The notes under the pieces: generated by a model
The model's database searches: none
The model's input: only the letters and a program-made list of their open reading frames with translations
What the model was told of the DNA's origin: nothing
Assembly: GCA_012959785.1 (NCBI GenBank)
Contig: DUCM01000014.1
Coordinates: 124,001-188,000 of the forward strand
Direction of reading: 5' to 3'
From: Planctomycetota bacterium
GTDB taxonomy: Bacteria > Planctomycetota > UBA1135 > GCA-002686595
DNA: 64,000 nucleotides
Part shown: positions 19,070 to 27,010 of the stretch, piece by piece
How the letters are laid out: every line of letters starts with the position of its first letter
Position numbering within the stretch: position 1 is the stretch's first letter
Program-made: the position numbers and the translations under genes

Positions 19070-21406
19070 TCAGCCCGGATGCCCCAGGAGTCGCAAGCGC
19101 TTGTCGCGGTTCTCGGCAAAGGTCTCGATGCCGGCCAGGACACTGGCGGCGTCGATTTGGGCTTCTTGCTTGACCTCGTCGTAATTGCCCCCGGTGCGCC
19201 AACGGTTGTCGCGGTCGGAGCTCATGGCGTAATGCTCGGCGACCTTGTGGGGCAACCAGTCGTGCATCAATCGGCGCGCGCCATTGGTCAAGACCGTGGA
19301 GTCGAGCCAGTCGTGGCGCGATAAGACCCTGTCGCGCCACTCGCGATCCTGTAGTTGGAAGAGTTCCCACGAGATCGCGGCCACGATCCTCACATTCGGC
19401 GCGCTGCCATCCTCAAAGCGCGGCAAGAGTTCGAAGATCGAATCGGTGGTGCTCGTGCCCTGGACGATGATGGTGCCTTGCTTGGGCCGCTTGGGGTCAG
19501 CTTCGCGGATGACATAGGCACCGCGAGCCGCCTCGAAGTGGCTGGGCACGCCCAGTCTCTGGCGATCGGGAATCTTGATTCCGGGCCGGGTCAAGTGCAG
19601 ACAGATGATGGGCACATCGGTTCTCAGCGCTGCGCAGAGGGCGGGAGCGACCTCGTTGTGCTCCCAGGGGTAGAGGTTGATGACGCTGCCCTCGGGGAAG
19701 AGTTGGGTCACGCCTGGCGAGAAGACGCCGAAGTGGGTGCGGCTGTCTTCGCAGGTTTCCGGCCCCGAGTGACCCGCAACCCAGATCACCTTGCCGACTT
19801 CTAGCGGACAGTCCTGGGCGAGTTGGCTGAAGAGCCGCATCATCCCGTACTTGAGGTAGGAGAATGATCCGTAAGTCGAACAGGCGCCCCAGAAACCCTC
19901 GAAGGTTTCTTCGGGAGTGGCGGACATGTTCACCGTGGCCGCGCCCACCACCAATCCTGAGTTGGTGAACTCGGTGATCTGCTGGGGCATCAGTGCGCCC
20001 TCGACATTCTTATTGCGGTCGTACCAGCCGGGGCCTGGGGCACCCTCGAAGTCGGCGGCGAAACCGCTGATGGCGGTGGAGTCGGCGAGGTCAGCCGAGC
20101 AGGCGAGGACCAACGGGCGGCCCATCTCGGCCTTGGCCCGGGAGTTCACCCAGGCACCGAACTTCTGAAAGCCGTCCTTGTTGGCGGCCTTTTCTCCCGG
20201 CTTGAGGAAGAGACCCCTCGGCAGTTGATCGAGGGCCAGCCAGGAGCGGTCCTGGGCCATGTTGGTGCCTGTGATCGTGCGCTGTTTTTTCGGTGCCCTG
20301 GGCACCGAATCGCCCACCTCGACCAAGCGGTCGGCAAGGTACTGCACCAAATCAGGATCGTCGCGCAGGACGCCGAGGACGGTTTGCAGCCAACTGCGGG
20401 TCATCTCGCGGGTGGCCTCCTCACCGGGATCGTTCGTGTCGCCAAAGCCATCGAATTCGACGCCATAGATGTCCTGGAAGTCCTTGCGGCACTGCCAAAA
20501 CCCTTCCGAGTTGCGGCCGTGGGACTTGCCGTGGCTGAGGGCGTCATAGATGTAGTAGCCGCGGCCCTTGCGGGTCTTGGCCCACACCATGCCGGGGCGT
20601 TTTTCGGTGGAAGGGTCAGCCACCACAGCGAGCAGGGCACGCGTGAGCTCTTCGTAATTCTCACCATCTTCGGTGCCAGCGATGCGCCAACCATAGGGCG
20701 CAAACCACTCGGCGGGTCCGCCACACGAGACTTCGCTGTTGGCGAACTTGTCGATGCCGTGGTCGTTCCAGTCCATGAGGTAGATCAAGTTGTCGAGACC
20801 CAGGCCATAGGCCGAGTTCTTGACCTCGTGGTGACAGCCAGCGGTGTGGCCGCCTTCGCCTTCCATGGCGAAGACGCGCACATCTCCCGCGCCGGCGTGG
20901 GCCAAAGCCAGGGCTTCGCCCAGGGCAGCCGGCGCGCCGTGACCCGAGGGCCCTGTGTTGAACTTGAAGAAGAGCGTCTTGCCTTCCATCTCCGCATGTC
21001 CGGGCAAACCGCCCCGGTGACGCAGGGTTAGCAGATCCTCCCAGACCAGTTGGCGTTCGCCCGCGTTGGGCACGAGATACTTCTCGTCACCGGTCTGTTC
21101 AAAGCGAATGCGCAGGGCTTCGTTGTAGACCGCCAGCATGGCGTAGACCGCCGGATTGGCGTGGCCCGCCACCAAGACGAAGCGATCGCCATAGGCCAGT
21201 TCCGGCCGACGCACATCCCAGCGCATGACGCCCAGGGTGGTGGCTACCAGCATGGGCACTTTCGAGCGCGAGCCGCCAGGGTGGCCGCTCTGGCGCAGAT
21301 TGAGCATCAAATCGATGCACTGGTCGATCAGATGGCCGGTCTTTGTCCAGTGGGCGAAGTGGGCCGAAAGTGTTTCGTAGTCGGGCGTGGCGCTGAGGGT
21401 CTGCAT
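19070..21406 (-). CDS. Transketolase-like thiamine diphosphate enzyme
   Basis: 778 residues, about 110 longer than classical transketolase. The N-terminal half has SGHPGGS, YGDRFVLVAGHANP and GPSGHGAPAALGEAL, aligning with the transketolase substrate and cofactor His motifs. The ThDP-metal motif reads MEGEGGHTAG...DWNDHGID, so the usual GDG Asp is Glu while the Asn is retained. The C-terminal half has HSGPETCEDSRTHFGVFSP, parallel to the HDSIGLGEDGPTHQP loop, then YPWEHNEVAPAL and LHLTRPGIKIP. It probably moves two-carbon ketol units in the pentose phosphate pathway, but the altered motif and long inserts leave the substrate uncertain. Preceded by TATACT nine bases from the ATG. A pentomutase gene lies close by. 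Confidence 0.85.
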   Translation of the reverse strand: MQTLSATPDYETLSAHFAHWTKTGHLIDQCIDLMLNLRQSGHPGGSRSKVPMLVATTLGVMRWDVRRPELAYGDRFVLVAGHANPAVYAMLAVYNEALRIRFEQTGDEKYLVPNAGERQLVWEDLLTLRHRGGLPGHAEMEGKTLFFKFNTGPSGHGAPAALGEALALAHAGAGDVRVFAMEGEGGHTAGCHHEVKNSAYGLGLDNLIYLMDWNDHGIDKFANSEVSCGGPAEWFAPYGWRIAGTEDGENYEELTRALLAVVADPSTEKRPGMVWAKTRKGRGYYIYDALSHGKSHGRNSEGFWQCRKDFQDIYGVEFDGFGDTNDPGEEATREMTRSWLQTVLGVLRDDPDLVQYLADRLVEVGDSVPRAPKKQRTITGTNMAQDRSWLALDQLPRGLFLKPGEKAANKDGFQKFGAWVNSRAKAEMGRPLVLACSADLADSTAISGFAADFEGAPGPGWYDRNKNVEGALMPQQITEFTNSGLVVGAATVNMSATPEETFEGFWGACSTYGSFSYLKYGMMRLFSQLAQDCPLEVGKVIWVAGHSGPETCEDSRTHFGVFSPGVTQLFPEGSVINLYPWEHNEVAPALCAALRTDVPIICLHLTRPGIKIPDRQRLGVPSHFEAARGAYVIREADPKRPKQGTIIVQGTSTTDSIFELLPRFEDGSAPNVRIVAAISWELFQLQDREWRDRVLSRHDWLDSTVLTNGARRLMHDWLPHKVAEHYAMSSDRDNRWRTGGNYDEVKQEAQIDAASVLAGIETFAENRDKRLRLLGHPG

Positions 21407-21415
21407 GGTGCCCGC

Positions 21416-21421
21416 AGTATA
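21416..21421 (-). promoter_or_regulatory. -10-like hexamer TATACT upstream of transketolase-like gene
   Basis: TATACT on the minus strand, nine bases before the ATG at 21406, with no Shine-Dalgarno sequence in between. It is close to the bacterial -10 consensus. Confidence 0.45.
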
Positions 21422-21470
21422 ACCGCTTTGGGGTCTCGGAGGCTCGTGGAGCGGTCTGACCCGGCGCGCG

Positions 21471-22628
21471 CTACTCCTCCCAGAATCGATTCAAGCGGTC
21501 CAGGGCAGCTTGGGTGTCGTAGCGCCGACTGCCGTAGCGATAGGCGCGATAGAGGGTGCGCAGAGCCTTCGTTTCCTCGTCGCTCTCGAGCACCGTGTCG
21601 CGCAGTACCGGGTTGACCGTGCGCCACATCCAACCCTCCTGGCGCCGGCGCAGTTGGCGTTGGCCCGCCGTGGCCAGGGCGTTGACCGCCAGGGCGGCAC
21701 GCACCTCGGGATCTTCCTCGTGACGCAATGCCCGGGTCAGCATGGTCAAAGCCGGGCTCGAGTGCAGTTTCCAGGTGCCGCGGGCCGCCGCCAGGCGCAC
21801 CGCTGGATCGTCGTTCTGAAGGCGCGCCAGCCAATCCAAGGGCGTTTCCTCGAGCAAAGTTCGGGTCAACCTGCGGCGCGCTTCTGCGAGGGGATCGGTG
21901 GCTTCACGAAAGCGTCCGAGGAGCAATTTCCAGTCGAGGGAACCGACTTCGCGATACAGATCGAAAACGATGGCCCAGCCGAGGAAGTGCACCAGCACAT
22001 TGTCCTTGACCGAGTGGTTGGCCGTGGCCGTGACCCGTAAGAGGTGCGCAATGTCTTCATCTGTGAGGGGCTCTTCGCGCAACTTGCGCCAGGGCCAGCA
22101 GGCCAAGCCATCATGTTGCCAACGGCCAGCGCGCATAGCTCCGTCACCCATGATCATGGCAAAGCCCTCCTCGAACCACAGCGGTAGGCGCTCCTTGCGT
22201 TCGGCGAAGTGGGCGTGGACGAGTTCGTGCACCGCCGTGCCCGTGTCGGCCGTGCCCACGAAGACTCCCGAGACTCCGAACAGGCCACCGCCGCTGCGCG
22301 AATGGAAAGCCCGCACCCGCGCCGGCCCGATGCCCTCGATCTCCACGGCAAAATTGTCCGGATCGCCATGAATCACGCCACGCGTGCCGCCACTCATATC
22401 CACCCCGCCGTTCCAGGCGTGTACAGATACCCTCTCGTCGAAGGGGCCGAGTTGCCGCTCGACGGCATCGAAGGCCGGCTGCACCGCGGAATAGAATTCG
22501 TCGACCTCGAGGGTTTCCCCAGACTGGACATAGAGTGTCCAACCTTCGAACTCCTGCGTCGGCTGCCAGGTCGTGCAGCTGGCGCAGGTGAGCGCCAAAA
22601 CAGGGAGTAGGTGTGAGATTCTGCTCAT
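21471..22628 (-). CDS. Exported peptidase-MA-like protein with C-terminal HEAT-like region
   Basis: 385 residues from the ATG at 22628, which begins a signal segment ISHLLPVLALTCASC (possible lipoprotein). A zinc-peptidase motif HELVHAHFAERKERLPLWFE supplies HExxH plus a downstream Glu in WFEEGFAMIMG, the gluzincin pattern of the peptidase MA/DUF1570 clan. The C-terminal third (from about residue 265) repeats DDPAVRLAAARGTWKL and EDPEVRAALAVNALA, resembling HEAT/armadillo helices. The substrate is unknown. It is divergent from the small acidic protein gene, and both start regions contain TATCAT/TATGAT boxes around 22680-22690. Confidence 0.82.
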   Translation of the reverse strand: MSRISHLLPVLALTCASCTTWQPTQEFEGWTLYVQSGETLEVDEFYSAVQPAFDAVERQLGPFDERVSVHAWNGGVDMSGGTRGVIHGDPDNFAVEIEGIGPARVRAFHSRSGGGLFGVSGVFVGTADTGTAVHELVHAHFAERKERLPLWFEEGFAMIMGDGAMRAGRWQHDGLACWPWRKLREEPLTDEDIAHLLRVTATANHSVKDNVLVHFLGWAIVFDLYREVGSLDWKLLLGRFREATDPLAEARRRLTRTLLEETPLDWLARLQNDDPAVRLAAARGTWKLHSSPALTMLTRALRHEEDPEVRAALAVNALATAGQRQLRRRQEGWMWRTVNPVLRDTVLESDEETKALRTLYRAYRYGSRRYDTQAALDRLNRFWEE

Positions 22629-22783
22629 TGGAAGAGGCGCCGAGGCTTGCGGCAACGCTTGGTGCGTATCATGGTCTGCTGCGCTATCATAGTCAGCTAC
22701 TGGATTCGCGAGCACCCCTGCCCTGCACAGTTTTACAAACCCAGATCGTCCTCTGGCTTCAGAGGCCACCCAAGACCATTCAG

Positions 22784-23008
22784 ATGTCCAATTACCGCCT
22801 CGAGCTTGACGCCCCGAACAACATCGTCATGGTCATGGTGATCGAAGAGGACGGGAGCGAACACGACTACCAGTTCGACTTCGACCCGCGTACCGGCCGC
22901 TGGGAGTTTGCCGAGCGCGATTTGCTCGAGCGCGACTTCGGCGAAGACTGGGTCGAAACCTTCGAGACAAAGATTGAGGCCATGATTCAGGGCGCCCTCA
23001 AAAAATAG
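22784..23008 (+). CDS. Small acidic protein, paralogue of the protein at 13891-14124
   Basis: 74 residues. MSNYRLELDAPNNIVMVMV is followed by EDGSEHDYQFDFDPRTGRWE and DLLERDFGEDWVETFETKIE. The DG...F....GRW.F.E.D....DFGE pattern is shared with the other copy in this window. There is no signal, Cys or catalytic motif. The gene ends 19 bases before deoB on the same strand and may be co-transcribed with the nucleoside salvage genes. I chose the ATG at 22784, where the similarity to the paralogue begins; a longer reading adds 57 unrelated residues. Function unknown. Confidence 0.75.
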   Translation: MSNYRLELDAPNNIVMVMVIEEDGSEHDYQFDFDPRTGRWEFAERDLLERDFGEDWVETFETKIEAMIQGALKK

Positions 23009-23027
23009 TCGGTTCTATCCGCGCACC

Positions 23028-24212
23028 ATGGCCTCAACACTCAAACGCGTTTTCGTGCTCGTGCTTGATTCCCTGGGAGTTGGCGCTCTGCCCGATGCTG
23101 GCGAGTTCGGCGATCTCGGCGCGCACACTCTCGACCACATCGTGGAGAGCGCCGGGCCCCTCGATGCGCCGCGACTGTTGGCCTTGGGTCTGGGGAATGT
23201 GCCCGGCGTGACGTCCCTGCCGCCCTCGCCGCAACCCATCGCAGCCTTTGGCCGCTGCGCCGAAATCTCGCCGGGCAAGGACACCTCCACCGGCCACTGG
23301 GAGATGATGGGCTGCCCCTTGGAGCACGCCTTCCCCGTCTTTGAAGAGGGCTTTCCCGAGGAAATCATCGCCGAATTCGTCGAGCGCGCCGGTTTGCCAG
23401 GGATTCTCGCCAACTACGCCGCATCGGGCACGGCCATTATCGACGATTTGGCTGAGGAGCACCAAAGCAGCGGGAAACCTATTGTCTACACCAGTGCCGA
23501 CTCGGTCTTTCAGATTGCGGCCCACGAAGAGCACTTCGGCCTCGAACGCCTCTACGAAATTTCGCGCATCGCTCGCGAGATCTTGCTACCGCTGGGCGTC
23601 GGGCGAGTGATCGCGAGGCCCTTTGTGGGCGAGCCGGGAGCCTACCAGCGCACTTACAACCGCAAGGACTATTCCCTCGAGCCACCCCAGGCCACCGCAC
23701 TCGACTTGATCCATGCTGCGGGCCTACCAGTCTTTGGCGTGGGTAAGATCTCCGACATCTTCGCCGGCCGCGGCGTGACCGTGAACCACCACACCGAGGG
23801 AAATCGTGACGGCATGCGCGTCACCATCGAATTGGCAAGGCGCGAGAAGGAGGGGTTGATTTTTTTGAACCTGGTGGACTTCGACATGCTCTTTGGCCAC
23901 CGCCGCGACCCGCTCGGGTACAAGTGTGCCCTCGAAGAGTTCGACGAAGACTATTTCGCCCTCGAAGCGCAATTGCGCGAAGGCGATCTCGTCATCCTGA
24001 CCGCAGACCACGGCAACGATCCAACCAAGACCGAAACCACCGATCACACCCGCGAATTCGTGCCGCTGCTGGCCTGTGGGCCTGGATTGCGCCAAGGCGT
24101 GGATTTGGGCACGCGCAGTTCCTTTGCCGATATTGGCGCCACGGTAACCGAAGCCCTGGGCGTAGCTGCGCCGGCAGCGGGTGAGTCGTTCTTGAGTCAA
24201 CTCGTTGATTGA
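23028..24212 (+). CDS. deoB: Phosphopentomutase
   Basis: 394 residues. Interconverts (deoxy)ribose 1-phosphate and 5-phosphate in the cytosol. The alkaline-phosphatase-superfamily metal site is clear: VLDSLGVGALPDA at the N-terminus, phosphorylated Thr in GKDTSTGHWEMMG (about residues 85-97), VNHHTEGNRDGM, LVDFDMLFGHRRD and TADHGNDPT. Length matches the family. Its stop overlaps the next gene's ATG by one base (TGATG), so the mutase and the pyrimidine nucleoside phosphorylase are translated together as a nucleoside catabolism unit feeding pentose phosphates. Confidence 0.97.
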   Translation: MASTLKRVFVLVLDSLGVGALPDAGEFGDLGAHTLDHIVESAGPLDAPRLLALGLGNVPGVTSLPPSPQPIAAFGRCAEISPGKDTSTGHWEMMGCPLEHAFPVFEEGFPEEIIAEFVERAGLPGILANYAASGTAIIDDLAEEHQSSGKPIVYTSADSVFQIAAHEEHFGLERLYEISRIAREILLPLGVGRVIARPFVGEPGAYQRTYNRKDYSLEPPQATALDLIHAAGLPVFGVGKISDIFAGRGVTVNHHTEGNRDGMRVTIELARREKEGLIFLNLVDFDMLFGHRRDPLGYKCALEEFDEDYFALEAQLREGDLVILTADHGNDPTKTETTDHTREFVPLLACGPGLRQGVDLGTRSSFADIGATVTEALGVAAPAAGESFLSQLVD

Positions 24213-25513
24213 TGGATGTCCGCGACATCATTGCCACCAAGCGCGACGGCGGCAGTCTGTCGGTAGCAGAGATCGACGCCTTCATCAGCGGCTACACTGC
24301 GGGCAGCATCGAGGACTACCACGCCTCTGCGCTCCTGATGGGGATCTTTCTCAACGGCATGCAGCCCGAGGAATTGGGCCATTGGACCGCTGCCATGATG
24401 AATTCAGGGCGCGTGATGCGATTCGAGAACCTTGGACGGCCCGCAGCGGACAAGCACTCCACCGGCGGCGTTGGAGACAAGGCCTCGATTCCCTTGGCGC
24501 CGGCGGTGGCGGCTTGCGGCGTGGCGGTGCCCATGATTTCTGGCCGTGGTCTGGGTCACACCGGCGGCACCCTCGACAAGCTCGAGTCGATCCCCGGTTT
24601 CTGCACGGAACTCGACGGCGCGCAGTTTGAGCGCGCCTTGAGCCGAGTTGGTGCGGTTTTCGGCGCCCAGACCAGCGACCTCGTGCCCGCTGATCGCAAA
24701 CTCTACGCCTTGCGCAATGCCACAGGCCTGGTGCCTTCCATGCCCTTGATTGCGTCTTCGATCATGTCGAAGAAGCTCGCCGAGGGAGCCGAGAGCCTGG
24801 TGCTCGATGTCAAATTTGGCAGCGGTGCGTTTCTACCCGATCCCGAGAAGGGTGCCGAGTTGGGCCGCCAGATGATTCTTCTCGCAAAGGGCCTCAAAGT
24901 GCCGACGCGAGTTCTCTTGACGGCCATGGACCGTCCCTTGGGGCTCATGGTGGGTCACACGAGAGAAATTCTCGAAAGTGTCGCCTGCCTGGAAGGCGCC
25001 GGTCCGCCAGACCTACGCAGCTTGGTATGTGCCCTCGGTGGTGAGATGTTGCACCTCGCTGGAATTGCGGACAGCACCTGTGCAGGCGAGTCGCGTATCG
25101 CCGCCAGCCTCGACGACGGCAGCGCCTTGACAGCTTTCGAGAACATTTGCGCCCAACAGGGTGCAACACCCGGAGTGTACTTCGATGAACGGGGCGACCC
25201 AAAAAACCTTGACCACGAACCCTTCTTGGCCGAGCAAGGGGGGCACCTTTGCTTTCGAGATGTATGCGAAGTCGGCTTGGCCCTCGCCGATCTAGGCGGC
25301 GGTCGTTTGAGCGAGGATCAGACCATCGACCCGGGCGTGGCCATCGAATGGCATTGCGTAGCGGGCGACTCCGTGAGTCGAGGCGAGCCCCTTTGCACGA
25401 TCCACCACCGCCAAGGCGCCGGCCTCGAAAGCGCCCGCGTCCGTCTCCGCCAGGCCATCAATATCGGCCCGAACCCCTCCCTGCCGCCGCTAATCCTCGA
25501 CCGCTTTGGCTAG
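24212..25513 (+). CDS. pdp: Pyrimidine-nucleoside phosphorylase / thymidine phosphorylase
   Basis: 433 residues. Phosphorolysis of uridine, thymidine or deoxyuridine to base plus (deoxy)ribose 1-phosphate, the substrate of DeoB. The phosphate-binding KHSTGGVGDKASIPLAP motif is at about 80, followed by SGRGLGHTGGTLDKLESIPG, MPLIASSIMSKKLAEG and VKFGSGAF. All are strongly conserved in the family. The ATG at 24212 is preferred over the TTG one codon earlier because it forms the TGATG overlap with deoB. Whether it prefers uridine (Pdp) or thymidine (DeoA) cannot be decided. The stop codon lies inside a perfect inverted repeat shared with the convergent DUF1501 gene. Confidence 0.95.
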   Translation: MDVRDIIATKRDGGSLSVAEIDAFISGYTAGSIEDYHASALLMGIFLNGMQPEELGHWTAAMMNSGRVMRFENLGRPAADKHSTGGVGDKASIPLAPAVAACGVAVPMISGRGLGHTGGTLDKLESIPGFCTELDGAQFERALSRVGAVFGAQTSDLVPADRKLYALRNATGLVPSMPLIASSIMSKKLAEGAESLVLDVKFGSGAFLPDPEKGAELGRQMILLAKGLKVPTRVLLTAMDRPLGLMVGHTREILESVACLEGAGPPDLRSLVCALGGEMLHLAGIADSTCAGESRIAASLDDGSALTAFENICAQQGATPGVYFDERGDPKNLDHEPFLAEQGGHLCFRDVCEVGLALADLGGGRLSEDQTIDPGVAIEWHCVAGDSVSRGEPLCTIHHRQGAGLESARVRLRQAINIGPNPSLPPLILDRFG

Positions 25514-25552
25514 TTGGTCATTTCTTGCCAGGCTCAAGATCACCAACTAGCC
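25508..25552. terminator. Inverted repeat containing both stop codons of convergent genes
   Basis: GGCTAGTTGGT at 25508-25518 and its exact complement ACCAACTAGCC at 25542-25552, separated by 23 bases. The left arm contains the TAG of the phosphorylase gene and the right arm the TAG (read on minus) of the DUF1501 gene. It could act as a bidirectional terminator or RNA 3' end-protecting hairpin. There is no T-run, so intrinsic termination is not assured. Confidence 0.45.
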
Positions 25553-27010
25553 CATGACACCCTTGATGGGGAAGGCCTCGACGACGCCGGTCAGCTTGCG
25601 ATCGAGGCCGCCGTTGTAGAAGGTCAGGCGCGTGTGGTCGATACCGCACAGGTGGAGGATGGTGGCGTGTAGGTCCCGCAGGTGGTGTTTGTTCACGGCG
25701 GCCTCGGCGCCGAGTTCGTCTGTCTCTCCGTAGGAGCCGGGCCGCACGCCGCCGCCCGCGAGCCAGATCGTGTTGGCCTTGGGGTTGTGGTCGCGGCCTG
25801 CCGAGGATGCGATCTGTCCGGCGCCAGCGACCTGGCTCACCGGTTGGCGACCAAACTCGCCGCCCCAGATGACCAGGGTCTCTTCGAGCAACCCTCGCCG
25901 CTCCAAGTCGGTCAAGAGGCCAGCGATGGGGCGGTCCACCTCGGGGCAGTGGATGGCGAGGTTTTCCTCGACGCCGTGGTGGGCATCCCAGGTCTGCTGT
26001 TGGTGACCACCGCCGTGGTAGATCTGCACGCAGCGTACGCCGCGCTCGATCAACCGGCGCGTGATCAAGCACTGGCGGCCAAAGAGCGATGTGGGCAGGG
26101 CCAGGCGGTGACTGGGAGCCGGCTCGTTCAAGCCGTACATCTCAAGGGTGGCCTCGTCCTCCCCGCTCAAGTCCAGGGCCTCGGGGGCGGTCTCCTGCAT
26201 GCGGTAGGCGAGATCGTAGGTGGCATTTCGTGCGGCGAGCACGCTGTGTCCGGCGCGGGCGGCTTGGTGACGCGCATTGAGTTCGCCAATTGCGTCGATC
26301 TGCTCGCGCTCCATGGCGCGGTTCATGCTGGAGCGGAACGAATTGGTGTGGGCGCTGAGGTTCAATAGCGGGTCACCGGTGGAACGGAAGAGCGTGCCCT
26401 GATAACTGGCAGGCATGTATCCGCTGGTCCAGTTGGCGGGACCCGAGATCGGACCGCCGCGAGGATCGTGCATGACCACAAAACCAGGCAAGGCATCGTT
26501 CTCGCTGCCGAGGCCGTAGGCCAGCCAGGCACCCAGGGCCGGATGCCCTTGAAAAGTCTGTCCGCTGTTGAGCTGCAAGACAGCCGAACCGTGGGCGAAG
26601 GAGTCGGTTTGTAGACTCTTGATTATCGCCAACTTGTCCATGTGCTCGGGGATGTAGCGCAGAGCGTCGGAACACCATTGCCCCGTGTCCCCGTACTGTC
26701 GGAACTTGCGTTGCGAACCCAAGAGAACCATTTCCTGGGTGTCTCCGCGGCGCTTCTCGATACTGATCGTCTTGCCAGAGTTCTCTTGCAACAACGGCTT
26801 GTAGTCAAACAGATCCATCTGCGAGGGACCGCCGAACATGAACAGGAAGATCACCCGCTTGGCCTTGGCTGGGAAGTGCGGGGCTTTGGGCGCGAGGGGC
26901 CTGCCGTCCGCCAGTTGCGCCACGAGCGACGAGGCATCAAAAAGCGGCAAGCCTGCGAGGGCCGCTGTGCTTTTTAGAAAAGCGCGGCGGGAGTTGGATG
27001 AAGGTGCCAT
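25547..27010 (-). CDS. DUF1501 protein with Tat signal
   Basis: 487 residues. SRRAFLKSTAALAGLPLF is a twin-arginine signal. AKRVIFLFMFGGPSQMDLFDYKP, then GAWLAYGLGSENDALPGFVVM, RGVRCVQIYHGGGHQQQTWDAH, TLVIWGGEFGRQP and GRDHNPKANTIWLAGGGVRPG are standard DUF1501 landmarks; the family is related to sulfatases and alkaline phosphatases. Exported folded to the periplasm. Its ATG overlaps the stop of the upstream PSD1 gene by one base, the usual planctomycete DUF1553/DUF1501 pairing. Biochemical role unknown; polymer degradation has been proposed from genomic context. Confidence 0.95.
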   Translation of the reverse strand: MAPSSNSRRAFLKSTAALAGLPLFDASSLVAQLADGRPLAPKAPHFPAKAKRVIFLFMFGGPSQMDLFDYKPLLQENSGKTISIEKRRGDTQEMVLLGSQRKFRQYGDTGQWCSDALRYIPEHMDKLAIIKSLQTDSFAHGSAVLQLNSGQTFQGHPALGAWLAYGLGSENDALPGFVVMHDPRGGPISGPANWTSGYMPASYQGTLFRSTGDPLLNLSAHTNSFRSSMNRAMEREQIDAIGELNARHQAARAGHSVLAARNATYDLAYRMQETAPEALDLSGEDEATLEMYGLNEPAPSHRLALPTSLFGRQCLITRRLIERGVRCVQIYHGGGHQQQTWDAHHGVEENLAIHCPEVDRPIAGLLTDLERRGLLEETLVIWGGEFGRQPVSQVAGAGQIASSAGRDHNPKANTIWLAGGGVRPGSYGETDELGAEAAVNKHHLRDLHATILHLCGIDHTRLTFYNGGLDRKLTGVVEAFPIKGVMG

